Position numbers and translations under genes: made by a program
Notes under the pieces: generated by a model
What the model was told of the DNA's origin: nothing
What the model saw: the letters and a program-made list of their open reading frames with translations, nothing else
Database searches by the model: none
Part shown: one piece after another, positions 1-8,982 of the stretch
How positions within the stretch are numbered: position 1 is the first letter of the stretch
Layout of the letters: each line of letters begins with the position of its first letter
From: an uncultured Christensenella sp.
Lineage (GTDB): Bacteria > Bacillota > Clostridia > Christensenellales > UBA3700
Direction of reading: 5' to 3'
Assembly: GCA_949284695.1 (NCBI GenBank)
Contig: CASDWJ010000019.1
Location: 22,046-86,045 of the forward strand
DNA length: 64,000 nt

Positions 1-1526
1 CCGTCGCCTATGATCGCAACGTTGGAAATGACGAACTCCGCGCCGTCGTAAGTGCCGCTGAAGTTGTCGACGCAAAGCCACTCATAACCGCCGAAATCGA
101 TATTCGCGCCCTGCTTGTAGTTCGCATCCGGCTCCTTGGCGATATACGCAAGTTCCGCCGCAGAAGTGATCAGATAAGCGCCGCTTGTCTCGTCTATGCC
201 CGGTTTCTTATAGCTGAGATACTGTTCCTCTGCTTTGACAGAAGTGCCCGCCATAACGCCGTTGCCGTTGCGCGTCGCGCTGAGCTCTGCGGTATAGCGC
301 TTGCCGTAATAAGCGATATTGAGAAGGAGGTCGGTCGTGCCGTCCTCGCCCGTTTCGTAGAACTGGTTATCCACGACGTAGGAATATTCGGTATACCCCG
401 TGCCCTCGACGATCGTGAGTTTTGCCTTGTCGCTTTCGCTCTCAAGGTTGAAGGTCACTCTCTTTGCCGAAAGCACCGCGTCGCCTGACGAATCGTAAGG
501 AGTGAGAACGAGTGTGAAAGAATTGATGAGCCCGATCTGCTCCTCGGTGTATTCTCCCTGCTCTATTCTCCACACCGCGCTTGTCGTGCCGTCCGCATTC
601 TCTACGAGCTTCAGGCAATCCTCTGCAAGCTGGGGCAGTTTGTATATTTTGAAATTCTCGTTGACGTCGCTCATCGCGCTGTCCTTGTATACCTCGCCGT
701 CGCCGACCGTCTTGATGTGAACGGTGTAAGTGCCGGGCGTGACGATGTTGAAATTGGTCAGAAGCACGCTTACGCTCGTGCTCGAAGTAGCGTTGACGGT
801 CGTGCTGTAGATCTCGTCGGGGTTGGCGGTATTCCTCGCCTCGAGATAATAAGAAGTCGCGTTGGCAACCGAGTTCCAGTACACTCTGGTGCTCGTAACG
901 CTGTTGAGGACGGGAGTCGAAAGCTGTGCGTCATTGGTGAAAGTACATGCCTCGCTGTATGCGCTGTCCTTATAAACAGAGCCTTCGGAAGCGAGCGCCT
1001 TGACTTGTATCACGAATTTGCCGGGATCGGAATATTCCTCTTTCTCGAGTTTGTAGGACGTGCCGCTGACCTCCGACATTTCGATGACTGCGTCGTCAAG
1101 GGAGAGGCTCTCGTCGCCGTTGATGACTCTGACGAGATAGCCGGAGGCGCCTTCTACGGCGTTCCAGCTGACGGTCTTGTTCTCAAGCGTAAACGTCGCT
1201 ACGGGTTTTTCGAGCATTTTGTCGACAATATAGACGTAGACGTCGCTGTAGTCGCTGTAAACGTTGCCTATTTTGGCTCTGACGCGGATCTCGTACGTGC
1301 CGGTCTCCTCGACCTCTATAAAGTACGTAGTGTTCTTAGTCTCGAAAGTACCGAGGTTTTTGACCTCGATCTCATAACTTTCCGCGCCTTCGACAGCCTG
1401 CCAGCTGAGGACGTTTCCGCTCATCGCCAGATCCGACGGTGCGGGAAACTCCGAACACGCGACGAATGCGAGCGCGAAACAGACAACAAGCAGTATGATC
1501 GTAGTGATTGCAATTTTGTTTTTCAT
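1..1526 (-). CDS. Fn3-repeat surface lipoprotein, 3' end beyond the window
   Basis: Open frame of about 508 codons from ATG at 1526 running off the left edge without a stop. The N-terminus is a lipoprotein signal: MKNK, a hydrophobic stretch, and lipobox FVAC with Cys24, so the product should be lipid-anchored on the outer face of the membrane. After it come about three modules of roughly 90 residues, each with the pattern P-x-L..W..V..A..Y-x-(L/I/V) (SWQAVEGAESYEIEV, SWNAVEGASGYLVRV, YWNSVANATSYYLEA), typical of fibronectin type III-like beta-sandwiches. The last visible part (AELAYIAKEP, then a GTYDGAEFVI stretch) resembles the lead-in to GLUG-type repeats. AAAGG lies 9 nt before the start. 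Function is probably adhesion or glycan binding; the ligand cannot be told. Confidence 0.85.
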   Translation of the reverse strand, partial: MKNKIAITTIILLVVCFALAFVACSEFPAPSDLAMSGNVLSWQAVEGAESYEIEVKNLGTFETKNTTYFIEVEETGTYEIRVRAKIGNVYSDYSDVYVYIVDKMLEKPVATFTLENKTVSWNAVEGASGYLVRVINGDESLSLDDAVIEMSEVSGTSYKLEKEEYSDPGKFVIQVKALASEGSVYKDSAYSEACTFTNDAQLSTPVLNSVTSTRVYWNSVANATSYYLEARNTANPDEIYSTTVNATSSTSVSVLLTNFNIVTPGTYTVHIKTVGDGEVYKDSAMSDVNENFKIYKLPQLAEDCLKLVENADGTTSAVWRIEQGEYTEEQIGLINSFTLVLTPYDSSGDAVLSAKRVTFNLESESDKAKLTIVEGTGYTEYSYVVDNQFYETGEDGTTDLLLNIAYYGKRYTAELSATRNGNGVMAGTSVKAEEQYLSYKKPGIDETSGAYLITSAAELAYIAKEPDANYKQGANIDFGGYEWLCVDNFSGTYDGAEFVISNVAIIGD

Positions 1527-1783
1527 AGATACTTACCTTTAGTCCGCAAATTTGTCAAACTATGTATTTCTATCATATCAAAATCGGACATAAAATACAA
1601 GTATTATAATATTATTATTTTATACGACGGCAATAATATCCGTATGATACGGTCTTTTCTTTTCACGATTTCTACGATACACCCTTTTTTCGCAATACGT
1701 GTCCGCTGTTTTCCTTGTCAGCCGCAAAACTGCGTGCGCCGCGCGGACAAAAAAGGCGGAAAACGCAAAAAATCCGCTTAGCG

Positions 1784-1812
1784 TTGACTTATGTATATTA
1801 GTGTGGTATATT
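1784..1812 (+). promoter_or_regulatory. Sigma-70 promoter giving a probably leaderless mRNA
   Basis: TTGACT at 1784-1789, a 17-nt spacer, and TATATT at 1807-1812. Transcription should start about 6-7 nt after the -10, at or next to the ATG at 1819. No purine-rich ribosome binding site lies between. Confidence 0.75.
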
Positions 1813-1818
1813 TGATTT

Positions 1819-2796
1819 ATGGCAGTAAGAAGAAACATTTCACAAAAAGATCTGCTCGCAGAGGACAAAAAGCCGTTGACGGACGCGTCTTGTGACGTTG
1901 CGCCCGAAACGGAAGAAAAAACCGGGCAGAGCGAGAAGAAAAAGAAAGAAAAAACTCATATCCTCCCCGTCGGAGATAAGGACGAATATCCCGAAAACGA
2001 GGACGAGCATATGATCGAGAGCAATACGTTCCTTGACGTAGTGTTCGACGAAAATTTCGAATATATCATCAGAAACCCGATCAAAAAGTTCTTCGGATGT
2101 CTGCTTTGGATGTTCGGCATGACCTTGCTCCCGATAGTCACCTTCTTTATGTACGGCTTCAAGGTCAAAAACAAAAAGTATATCAGGCGCATAATAAAGT
2201 CGGGGTCGGGCGCTTTGACGGTCAGCAACCACGTGCATATCATGGACTGCGTTATGGCTTGTCAGGCCAACTGGCCCAAGATGAGTTATCTGCCCACTCT
2301 GCACACGACTTTCCAGCTCCCCTACGTCAGGCATATCGTGCATCTGCTCAACGCTTTCCCGATACCCAATACGACGTCGGGCACAAAAAAGTTCATAGAA
2401 GAAATGGACGGGCTTCTCAAGCGCGGTAAATTCGTGCACTTCTTCCCCGAAGGCGCGCTGTGGCCGTGGTATGACAAGATCAGGACGTTCAAACCCGGCG
2501 CATTCCACTTTGCAGTCAAGAACAACGTGCCCGTCATACCTCTCGCGATCAAATACCGTCCGCGCAAACTGACAAAGATTTTCAGCAAACGCCCGCTGGT
2601 AAGCATAGAGGTGCTCCCGCCCGTCTATCCCAATACGGAGCTCCCCGCCAAGAAAAGCGTTTACGATCTGACCCAGCGCGTACACGACGCGATCGCGCAA
2701 TGCGTAGAGTTCAACAACGAAAAATACTTTTCGCCCAAGGTCAAGAAAAAGCGTTTCTGGCAACGCTCTACCAAATACGACACCGCACAAAATTGA
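1819..2796 (+). CDS. 1-acyl-sn-glycerol-3-phosphate acyltransferase family protein (PlsC-like)
   Basis: 325 residues. The acyltransferase signature is clear: block I NHVHIMD (NHx4D) near residue 136, and block III FPEGALWPWY near residue 211. Family members transfer an acyl chain to lysophosphatidic acid at the inner membrane face in phospholipid synthesis. A hydrophobic segment (residues about 90-112, around LLWMFGMTLLPIVTFFMYGF) should place it in the membrane. The first ~70 residues are a charged, Lys/Glu-rich extension not usual in PlsC. The ATG is the first in frame and has no Shine-Dalgarno sequence; the promoter suggests leaderless translation. It is a single gene followed by a strong terminator. 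The family is secure; the exact acyl acceptor is not. Confidence 0.88.
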   Translation: MAVRRNISQKDLLAEDKKPLTDASCDVAPETEEKTGQSEKKKKEKTHILPVGDKDEYPENEDEHMIESNTFLDVVFDENFEYIIRNPIKKFFGCLLWMFGMTLLPIVTFFMYGFKVKNKKYIRRIIKSGSGALTVSNHVHIMDCVMACQANWPKMSYLPTLHTTFQLPYVRHIVHLLNAFPIPNTTSGTKKFIEEMDGLLKRGKFVHFFPEGALWPWYDKIRTFKPGAFHFAVKNNVPVIPLAIKYRPRKLTKIFSKRPLVSIEVLPPVYPNTELPAKKSVYDLTQRVHDAIAQCVEFNNEKYFSPKVKKKRFWQRSTKYDTAQN

Positions 2797-2803
2797 TATT
2801 CAC

Positions 2804-2829
2804 CCGCCGCTTGAAGCGGCGGTTTTTTT
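2804..2829 (+). terminator. Intrinsic terminator of the acyltransferase gene
   Basis: CCGCCGC-TTGAA-GCGGCGG stem at 2804-2822 followed by seven T. Confidence 0.92.
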
Positions 2830-2841
2830 ATCCTTTCCAAT

Positions 2842-3014
2842 GCAGAACATATGGCGGTCTTTAAACGCGTCTTTCCGTTGATTTTCGCCGCAGTCACGGC
2901 AAAAATCATTCGGAAATGCGCACAAATTACTTTTTCTGCCGAAGAAAACTGAGGTGAACGAGCTGTACTCTAAACCGTTTTATAATTACTTGTATAAAAC
3001 TGCCGTTGCCCAAG
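2842..3014. repeat. 173-bp intergenic repeat, copy A
   Basis: Begins GCAGAACATATGGCGG and ends GTTGCCCAAG. It is directly abutted by copy B with the same length and only about six substitutions. No convincing reading frame runs through it. Confidence 0.9.
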
Positions 3015-3187
3015 GCAGAACATATAGCGGTCTTTAAACGCGTCTTTCCGTTGATTTTCGCCGCAGTCACAGCAAAAATCATTCGGAAATGCGCACAAAT
3101 TACTTTTTCTGCCGAAGAAAACTGAGGTAAACGAGCTGTACTCTAAACCGTTTTATAATTACTTGCATAAACCTGTCGTTGCCCAAG
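3015..3187. repeat. 173-bp intergenic repeat, copy B
   Basis: Tandem copy of the preceding unit, same boundaries (GCAGAACATATAGCGG to GTTGCCCAAG). The start of a third unit follows at 3188 (GCAGAACAGATAGCGG) and then diverges. Confidence 0.9.
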
Positions 3188-3243
3188 GCAGAACAGATAG
3201 CGGATTTTGAGTGATACATTTGCACTGATACTTCGTTGAACTC

Positions 3244-3274
3244 CGCGGGTAATACCGCAAGAGTATTACCCGCG
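3244..3274. other. Perfect 12-bp hairpin inside the repeat field
   Basis: CGCGGGTAATAC, a 7-nt loop, then GTATTACCCGCG. No U-run follows, so it is not a terminator. Confidence 0.8.
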
Positions 3275-3322
3275 AATTTCGCCTTGTCTAAGCGCAAATC
3301 TATCTGCTCAAAATTGCTTGCA

Positions 3323-3433
3323 TCTTTAAACGCGTCTTTCCGTTGATTTTCGCCGCAGTCACGGCAAAAATCATTCGGAAATGCGCACAAATTACTTTTT
3401 CTGCCGAAGAAAACTGAGGTGAACGAAGCTGTG
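3323..3433. repeat. Core of the 173-bp repeat, copy C
   Basis: Repeats the section from TCTTTAAACGCGTCTTTCCG to AACTGAGGTGAACGA seen in copies A and B. A shortened inverted copy of its end (CTCATTTTCTTCGGCAG) lies at about 3543-3560, and GCCGCAGGC/GCCTGCGGC arms pair between, so the 3400-3560 stretch can fold into a long stem. Confidence 0.82.
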
Positions 3434-3566
3434 ACAGAGGAAGTTTTGTCACAGGCAAGACGAGCGCCGCAGGCAATACTTGCCGTATTGTCAAGGCGGT
3501 CAACACAGCCTGCGGCAAAAATGACCTGCCACAGCCCGCGAGCCTCATTTTCTTCGGCAGACCAAC

Positions 3567-3595
3567 AAAAAACAGGTCGGGAATATCCCGACCTG
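3567..3595 (-). terminator. Terminator of the GH3 gene
   Basis: On the minus strand CAGGTCGGG-ATAT-TCCCGACCTG is followed by six T; it lies 20 nt past the GH3 stop. Confidence 0.9.
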
Positions 3596-3614
3596 CCTTT
3601 TAGAAGGGGGTAGG

Positions 3615-6032
3615 CTATTGTTTTTTAATAGCCTTGAGTAAAGCAAACAGACCTTTGAAGAAATGACCGTTAAGCATAATGACGACGCCGTCGACCATCT
3701 TCATATTGAACATACCCTGCGAACTGAATGCCAGCGACCTGAGCGGCGAAGTCTTCATGACCTCGTATATCATCAGATAGTTGGGATCGTACTTATCTGC
3801 ATTCATCGACATGCGGATAAAGGGTTTTGCTACTTTGAGAAGGAACCTTGCCAGACCGCTTGTGTGAGCCATATCCTCGAAGCTGTCGTCAGAGGTAAAC
3901 GAGCCTTTGACGCACTCGTGCTTCACGCAGCTGATCTTGCCGTCTTTGAACAGAGCCGCAAACTCCTCGTCTGAGACAGGCTTCTTGACGTCGGGGTTGA
4001 AGTACCACGTCCTGCCCGCCGCAGACGGCTCTGTGCCGCCCTCTACGGTCACCGTCGTCCTGCACTTGAGTTCTCTTACGTTGCCTCCGACAGCGATCTC
4101 GTAATCGCCGTTTTCGACGACCCAGTCCTTTTCATTAACATCATAAAACGCGAATGCTCTTTTGTCAAGCATAAACTTGACCGTGACAGAACTTTTCGCT
4201 TTCACTTCGACCTTGTCGAAAGCGCGCAGCTGTACCTTGGGCATATATACGGTTTTGCCGTCGTGCACGACATAGAGCTGCATGGTTTCCTTGCCGTCTC
4301 TGTCACCCGTATTCTCAACGGTGACCGACACTTCGAGCGTGTCTCCCGCATTGATCTTCTTCTTGTCGACGGCGATGTCCTTATACGAATAGGTCGTATA
4401 GGAAAGTCCGTAACCGAACGGGAAAAGCACGGGGGCGTCTACGCTCTCGAAATATCTGTAACCGACGTAAAGTCCCTCTCTGTACTCGACGTTGTATCTC
4501 TCGCCCGGGAAATACGCGCTTGACGGCACGTGAGACAGCTTGATCGGATAGGTCTCTGCGAGCTTGCCGCTCGGGTTGACCTTGCCGTACAGCACGTCGA
4601 CGACCGCGCCTCCGCTGTTCTGACCCGCAAGTCCCGCGAGGATCACTCCCTTGACGTCGTTGATCCACGGCATCGTGACGACCGCGCCCGTCGAGAGGAC
4701 GACGACGACGTTTTTATTGACCTTGGCGATCTCTGAAATCAGCGTGTTGTGCGAAGCGGGCATATCCATATCCTTGCGGTCGAAGCCCTCTGCCTCATAC
4801 TCGCCGGGCAGGCCTGCGAACACTATGACTTTATCGAAATTCTTTGCGCGCGCGACCGCCTTTTCTATCAGCTCGGAGCAGTCCTTGCGCGTCTTTTTAT
4901 AATAGCCTTCCTCGAACTCGAACGCGACGCCCTCTGCGGTAAGCGCGTCGAGCGCCGAAGTGATCTTATGACAGTTAATGAAAGAACTTCCCGCGCCCTG
5001 GAATCTCGGATTGCGAGCCATGTCTCCGACGACGAGGATCTTGTCCTTCTTGCCGAGCGGGAGCACCTTGTTCTTATTCTTGAGCAGAACGCAACACTCG
5101 GACGCAGCCTTGCGCGCAAACTCGTCGTGCTCTTTTATATCGTAAGTAGCGCCCTGTTTGCGCTTGCCGTAGAGATCGAAAACCGTGCCGAGAATTCGGT
5201 CCACCCTTTCGTCGAGCACCTTTTCGTCGAGACTGCCGTTCTTGACGGCTTCGACGATCAGCGCGTCGTTCATACCGCCGCTCGAAGGCATTTCTACGTG
5301 CATGCCCGCCTTTACGCCGTCAACTCTGTGATTGACCGCGCCCCAGTCGCTGATGACGATGCCCTTGTATCCCCACTCTTTTTCGAGGATCTCGTCGAGA
5401 ATATGTACGTTTTCGCTCGCCGACTGACCGTTGACGAGGTTGTATGAAGCCATAACGGTCGAGGGCGCGCTCTTCTTGACGACCGTCTCGAATGCGGGCA
5501 GATATATCTCCCTCATCGTGCGCTCGTCTGCGACCGCGTTGACCGACATGCGGTAAGTTTCCTGATTGTTGACTGCGAAATGTTTGACCGAAGTGCCTAT
5601 CCCCTGCGACTGCACGCCGTCCACGAACGCCGCTCCCAGCTCTCCGCTGAGAAGAGGATCTTCTGAAAAATACTCAAAATTTCTGCCGCAAAGCGGAGAA
5701 CGCTTTATATTGACGCCGGGACCGAGCACGACCTGTACGTCCTCATGCTGAGCCTCCTCGGCGATCCTTTTGCCTATCTCTCTGAGCAGATCTCTGTCCC
5801 AGGAACAAGCCGTCGAACAAGCAAGCGGAAAACAAGTTGCGTCCACAGACACGTTCATCTTCGTACTGACGCCGGAATCCTTTTGCGTTCTCAGACCGTG
5901 AGGACCGTCGGACACCATTATCGCGGGTATACCGAGTCTTTCGATACCCTTGAAATGCCACATATCGTTCCCCGAACAAAGCGATGCTTTTTCTTCCAAC
6001 GTCATCTTTGCTATCAAATCAGCGTACTTCAT
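3615..6032 (-). CDS. Glycoside hydrolase family 3 (beta-glucosidase type)
   Basis: 805 residues, the usual length for a cytoplasmic GH3 enzyme. In order: GH3 N-terminal barrel (about 1-300) with KHFAVN at 150-155, RNFEYFSEDP at 117-126 and the nucleophile motif VISDW with Asp229; GH3 C-terminal sandwich (about 320-540) with GLPGEYEAEGFDR; Fn3-like domain (about 570-680). A further ~100-residue tail rich in Met and Phe follows and is not part of the standard family. No signal peptide, so it acts on imported oligosaccharides, releasing glucose or another beta-linked sugar. GGAGAG precedes the ATG. Substrate cannot be set from sequence. Confidence 0.93.
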   Translation of the reverse strand: MKYADLIAKMTLEEKASLCSGNDMWHFKGIERLGIPAIMVSDGPHGLRTQKDSGVSTKMNVSVDATCFPLACSTACSWDRDLLREIGKRIAEEAQHEDVQVVLGPGVNIKRSPLCGRNFEYFSEDPLLSGELGAAFVDGVQSQGIGTSVKHFAVNNQETYRMSVNAVADERTMREIYLPAFETVVKKSAPSTVMASYNLVNGQSASENVHILDEILEKEWGYKGIVISDWGAVNHRVDGVKAGMHVEMPSSGGMNDALIVEAVKNGSLDEKVLDERVDRILGTVFDLYGKRKQGATYDIKEHDEFARKAASECCVLLKNKNKVLPLGKKDKILVVGDMARNPRFQGAGSSFINCHKITSALDALTAEGVAFEFEEGYYKKTRKDCSELIEKAVARAKNFDKVIVFAGLPGEYEAEGFDRKDMDMPASHNTLISEIAKVNKNVVVVLSTGAVVTMPWINDVKGVILAGLAGQNSGGAVVDVLYGKVNPSGKLAETYPIKLSHVPSSAYFPGERYNVEYREGLYVGYRYFESVDAPVLFPFGYGLSYTTYSYKDIAVDKKKINAGDTLEVSVTVENTGDRDGKETMQLYVVHDGKTVYMPKVQLRAFDKVEVKAKSSVTVKFMLDKRAFAFYDVNEKDWVVENGDYEIAVGGNVRELKCRTTVTVEGGTEPSAAGRTWYFNPDVKKPVSDEEFAALFKDGKISCVKHECVKGSFTSDDSFEDMAHTSGLARFLLKVAKPFIRMSMNADKYDPNYLMIYEVMKTSPLRSLAFSSQGMFNMKMVDGVVIMLNGHFFKGLFALLKAIKKQ

Positions 6033-6195
6033 TTCTCTCTCCCTGTCGGCATATGCCTTGCGCCTTAAGGCGCTCTTATCCCAACTTCCCGTAAAAAATT
6101 TTTGCTTTTCGAAGAATAACTGACATATGTTGTCGTATTATATCTCCTATTATGAAGATACAAAGGACGTCGGGTCCACAAAGGAGGACAAACAT

Positions 6196-6447
6196 ATGTC
6201 ATTTATAACTTACGACCTCACAGAGGAAAAAAACGTTTTTGCAGGCAACGCGGCGCGTCGCGGCGGCATGAGCAATGCCGACAAGATCTTTGCCCGTTCT
6301 GTCGTAAAAAGGCAGCTGCTCGTTGTCAAAGACCTTATGGCTCTTGACAAGACTTATCCGGGCATGATCGACAAAGACGTCGTCGGCGGGCTTTACGCGT
6401 TGTACACTTTATTGGAGGACAACGTGCAGTCGGTCACGTCACACTGA
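6196..6447 (+). CDS. Small conserved-looking protein of unknown function
   Basis: 83 residues from the ATG at 6196, chosen because AAGGAGG at 6181-6187 sits 8 nt before it; an upstream in-frame ATG at 6127 lacks such a site. The protein is mostly helical and charged, with no membrane segment. Its 3' end overlaps by 9 bp, tail-to-tail, the end of the XRE gene on the other strand. I do not recognise the family. Confidence 0.7.
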   Translation: MSFITYDLTEEKNVFAGNAARRGGMSNADKIFARSVVKRQLLVVKDLMALDKTYPGMIDKDVVGGLYALYTLLEDNVQSVTSH

Positions 6448-6642
6448 GACGTGGCCGAGGAGTTCGTCCGTAGAAACCCCCAGAAAAGCGGCGATTTTGC
6501 ACAAGCAGACGAGCGAAGGTTCGCTCTCCCCCTTTTCGTAATGAGATATCGTGCGTTGAGAGACACCTATCTCCTTTGCGATTCTCTGTTGCGAAATATT
6601 TCTGACCTTGCGCAACCTTTTCAGATTTTTTCCGAATTCCAT
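6439..6642 (-). CDS. XRE/Cro-CI family regulator (single HTH domain)
   Basis: 67 residues, almost all one HTH_3 domain: LKRLRKVRNISQQRIAKEIG, then VSQRTISHYEKGESEPS as recognition helix region, then LVCLCKIAAFLGVSTDELLG. It should bind DNA as a dimer. No effector domain. It converges on the 83-residue gene; the two transcripts would overlap at their ends. The target is unknown. Confidence 0.9.
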   Translation of the reverse strand: MEFGKNLKRLRKVRNISQQRIAKEIGVSQRTISHYEKGESEPSLVCLCKIAAFLGVSTDELLGHVSV

Positions 6643-7250
6643 AACCTTTTACTCTGCACAGCGTGCACCCTTCCTAAATGTAATACGTATTTTAATACAA
6701 CAAATTCGTACCTTTTTCATTATAGCACACATATTTTGACTATTTCAATGTTATTCGTTAATTTTTTTACAAATTTTAATCCTATTTTATACATATTGCG
6801 CACCGATAACGTTACCTTTTGATAAAAAAAACCGTGAATAACCCGCTAACACGTTCGTTTTCCCGTTTGATAACGCTAATCGCAGTTTGTTCCGCAGTCT
6901 GCATTAAACGCATTTTGCCGAAAATCGGCTGATTCTTCCCGTTTTTTCCATATCCGCAAAACAGGTCGACACACTCAAAAAAAACGTGGCAAGCAGGAGT
7001 CCCCGTCGCATTTTACGCGCCGTAAAACCTTTTTGCGCCGTGCCGTCATACGGGCAGCTTAAACCGTGTTTTGCCTTTTTTAGCGGTAAGAGCGGTTTTT
7101 TTACAGCGCGCCGACCCGATTTTAAGAGTATTCGGAGCAAAAGCGGCGTTATTTCAACCCGGATTTATCAAAATCGGGATTTTTTGTCGGTCTTACCCTT
7201 TTTGCGAACTACAAGTGCATATTTATACCGTTTATCCACGCTTATTATGC
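6643..7250. other. Non-coding stretch without recognised features
   Basis: About 600 bp between the XRE start and the rho terminator. The first 180 bp are strongly AT-rich and probably hold the XRE promoter; the rest has short GC-rich inverted motifs but no frame with a ribosome binding site, no tRNA fold and no riboswitch I recognise. Confidence 0.6.
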
Positions 7251-7279
7251 AAAAAAATACGGACGGCAATGCCGTCCGT
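7251..7279 (-). terminator. Terminator of rho
   Basis: ACGGACGGCAATGCCGTCCGT (7259-7279) folds into a long stem; on the minus strand it is followed by T-rich sequence (A-run 7251-7257 on plus). Confidence 0.9.
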
Positions 7280-7306
7280 TTCAAAATCTCTGTCACAGGA
7301 AGGTCG

Positions 7307-8800
7307 TCAGACGGGTTTTCTGAAGCTGAACCCTTCCTTCTCCCATCTCGATACCTGAGAGGTTATTATACCTATAAATTCGTCGTTGTTCTTGGTCTTG
7401 ACGATATAATCTATCAGCTTTTCCGTAGCTTCCTGACTGTCCATCGCGCTTAACATCTTTCTGACAGAGAAAACACCCTCGAGTTCTTTCTGAGTAAGCA
7501 ACATGTCTTCCCTTCTCGTACTCGATCTGTTGATGTCGATCGCGGGGAATATCCTTCTTTCGCTGAGTTTGCGGTCGAGGTGAATTTCCATATTTCCCGT
7601 GCCCTTGAACTCCTCGTAGATGACGTCGTCCATACGGCTGCCCGTATCTATAAGCGCGGTTGCGATTATGGTCAGAGAGCCGCCATTCTCGATATTTCTC
7701 GCACTGCCGAAAAATCTCTTGGGACTGTGGAGCGCGCCCGGGTCGATACCGCCCGACAACGTCCTGCCTGTGGGCGGGATCGTCAGGTTGTATGCCCTTG
7801 CAAGCCTCGTCAGCGAATCCATGATGATGACGACGTCTTTGCCGAGCTCTACGTTGCGCTTTGCCCTTTCGATCAGCAGTTCTGCCGATTTGCAGTGGTG
7901 CTCGGGCGTCTCGTCAAACGTCGAATAGATGACCTCGCCGTTGATGCTCCTCTGCATATCGGTCACTTCTTCCGGTCTCTCGTCAACGAGAAGGACGAAA
8001 AGAAGCACGTCGGGATAATTGACGGAAATGCTGTTGGCGATCTTCTTGAGAAGGGTCGTCTTTCCTGCCTTGGGCGGCGAGACGATCATCGCTCTCTGCC
8101 CCTTTCCTATAGGCGCGACGAGGTCGATGCACCTGATCGCGAAGTCGCTCTTGCCCGTCTTGAGTTCGAGCCTGAGCCTCTCGTCGGGATATATCGGCAC
8201 GAGGTTGTCGAAGTTGGGACGGTAACGCAGGTTTTCAGGCGGATTGCCGTTGACCTCCTCCACGGTTACGAGTGCGGGCGGCTTGTTTTCCGCATTTCTG
8301 CGCGCCCTGCCGACGACTTTGTCGCCCGCTCTGAGTCCCATCGACTTGATCAGCTTGGCGGACACATAAGTATCCTTGTTGCCGTACTCGCAATTTTCCG
8401 CCCTGAGGAAGCCGTAGCCGTCGGCATGGATGTCGAGCACGCCGTGCTTTTCCTCGAGTTCGTCCTGCGGCTCGTCGCTCGGTGCGTTGCTCTGCGATCC
8501 GCTCTGCACGTTGTCGCGCTCCTGACGTCTTTTGCCGCCCTTGCCGTCATCCTGCGGGGCAGGCTTTTTTTCCTGCTTACCGTCGTCCTCAAGCTCTCTC
8601 GGCTTGTTGACGGGACGGCGTCCGCGCGTGGTACGGGTGGGCATTATCTCTCCCTCCGCAATACCGCGGTACTGTGCGATGATATCCTCTTTCTTTTTTG
8701 AAGTCGGAGACCTGACGCCTATGTCGCGCGCCACTTCTCTAAGCTGAAAAACGGTCATTTTGTTCAACTCGTCCTCGGTGTAGAATTTTTTATCGCTCAT
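7307..8800 (-). CDS. rho: Transcription termination factor Rho
   Basis: 497 residues. N-terminal Rho_N helix bundle (about 8-48: LNKMTVFQLREVARDIGV), a disordered Lys/Asp/Gln-rich insert (about 55-118), the cold-shock-like RNA-binding fold (118-195, VLDIHADGYGFLR), and the RecA-type ATPase with Walker A PPKAGKTT (242-249) and Walker B VVIIMDSLTRLARA (Asp327). Rho is a hexameric RNA translocase that ends transcription and also acts in the cytoplasm on horizontally acquired genes. The insert makes it longer than the 420-residue E. coli type, as in many Firmicutes and Actinobacteria. AGGAG lies upstream of the ATG. Monocistronic, with its own intrinsic terminator. Confidence 0.98.
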   Translation of the reverse strand: MSDKKFYTEDELNKMTVFQLREVARDIGVRSPTSKKKEDIIAQYRGIAEGEIMPTRTTRGRRPVNKPRELEDDGKQEKKPAPQDDGKGGKRRQERDNVQSGSQSNAPSDEPQDELEEKHGVLDIHADGYGFLRAENCEYGNKDTYVSAKLIKSMGLRAGDKVVGRARRNAENKPPALVTVEEVNGNPPENLRYRPNFDNLVPIYPDERLRLELKTGKSDFAIRCIDLVAPIGKGQRAMIVSPPKAGKTTLLKKIANSISVNYPDVLLFVLLVDERPEEVTDMQRSINGEVIYSTFDETPEHHCKSAELLIERAKRNVELGKDVVIIMDSLTRLARAYNLTIPPTGRTLSGGIDPGALHSPKRFFGSARNIENGGSLTIIATALIDTGSRMDDVIYEEFKGTGNMEIHLDRKLSERRIFPAIDINRSSTRREDMLLTQKELEGVFSVRKMLSAMDSQEATEKLIDYIVKTKNNDEFIGIITSQVSRWEKEGFSFRKPV

Positions 8801-8941
8801 TTTTTTCTCCTGATAATATGTACTCTGCCAAGCACGGATTTATTTGCATTTTGATAAAAACCGTCAAAAAACGTGCTTTTTAATCGTTTGTGGATTGATT
8901 TTGAAATGAAAACGAGAAATGAAATCTCTTGTATTTTTGCC

Positions 8942-8969
8942 CGGTACGCGCAGTAATATGCGCGTACCG
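8942..8969. other. Perfect 10-bp hairpin downstream of the UPF0173 gene
   Basis: CGGTACGCGC, 8-nt loop, GCGCGTACCG. It may end or stabilise the prs-UPF0173 transcript on the minus strand, but no clear U-run follows. Confidence 0.6.
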
Positions 8970-8982
8970 TCAATTTATTTAA

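Noticed and set aside
717-1781. 354-codon open frame on the plus strand
   Set aside because: It is antisense to the Fn3 lipoprotein frame, which has a lipobox, domain repeats and a ribosome site.
1840-2790. 316-codon frame on the minus strand
   Set aside because: Exact shadow of the PlsC-like gene, whose NHx4D and FPEG motifs are on the plus strand.
2842-3433. CRISPR-like or coding interpretation of the 173-bp repeats
   Set aside because: Units are long and abutting, copy C is isolated, and the short frames in them lack ribosome sites and do not survive between copies.
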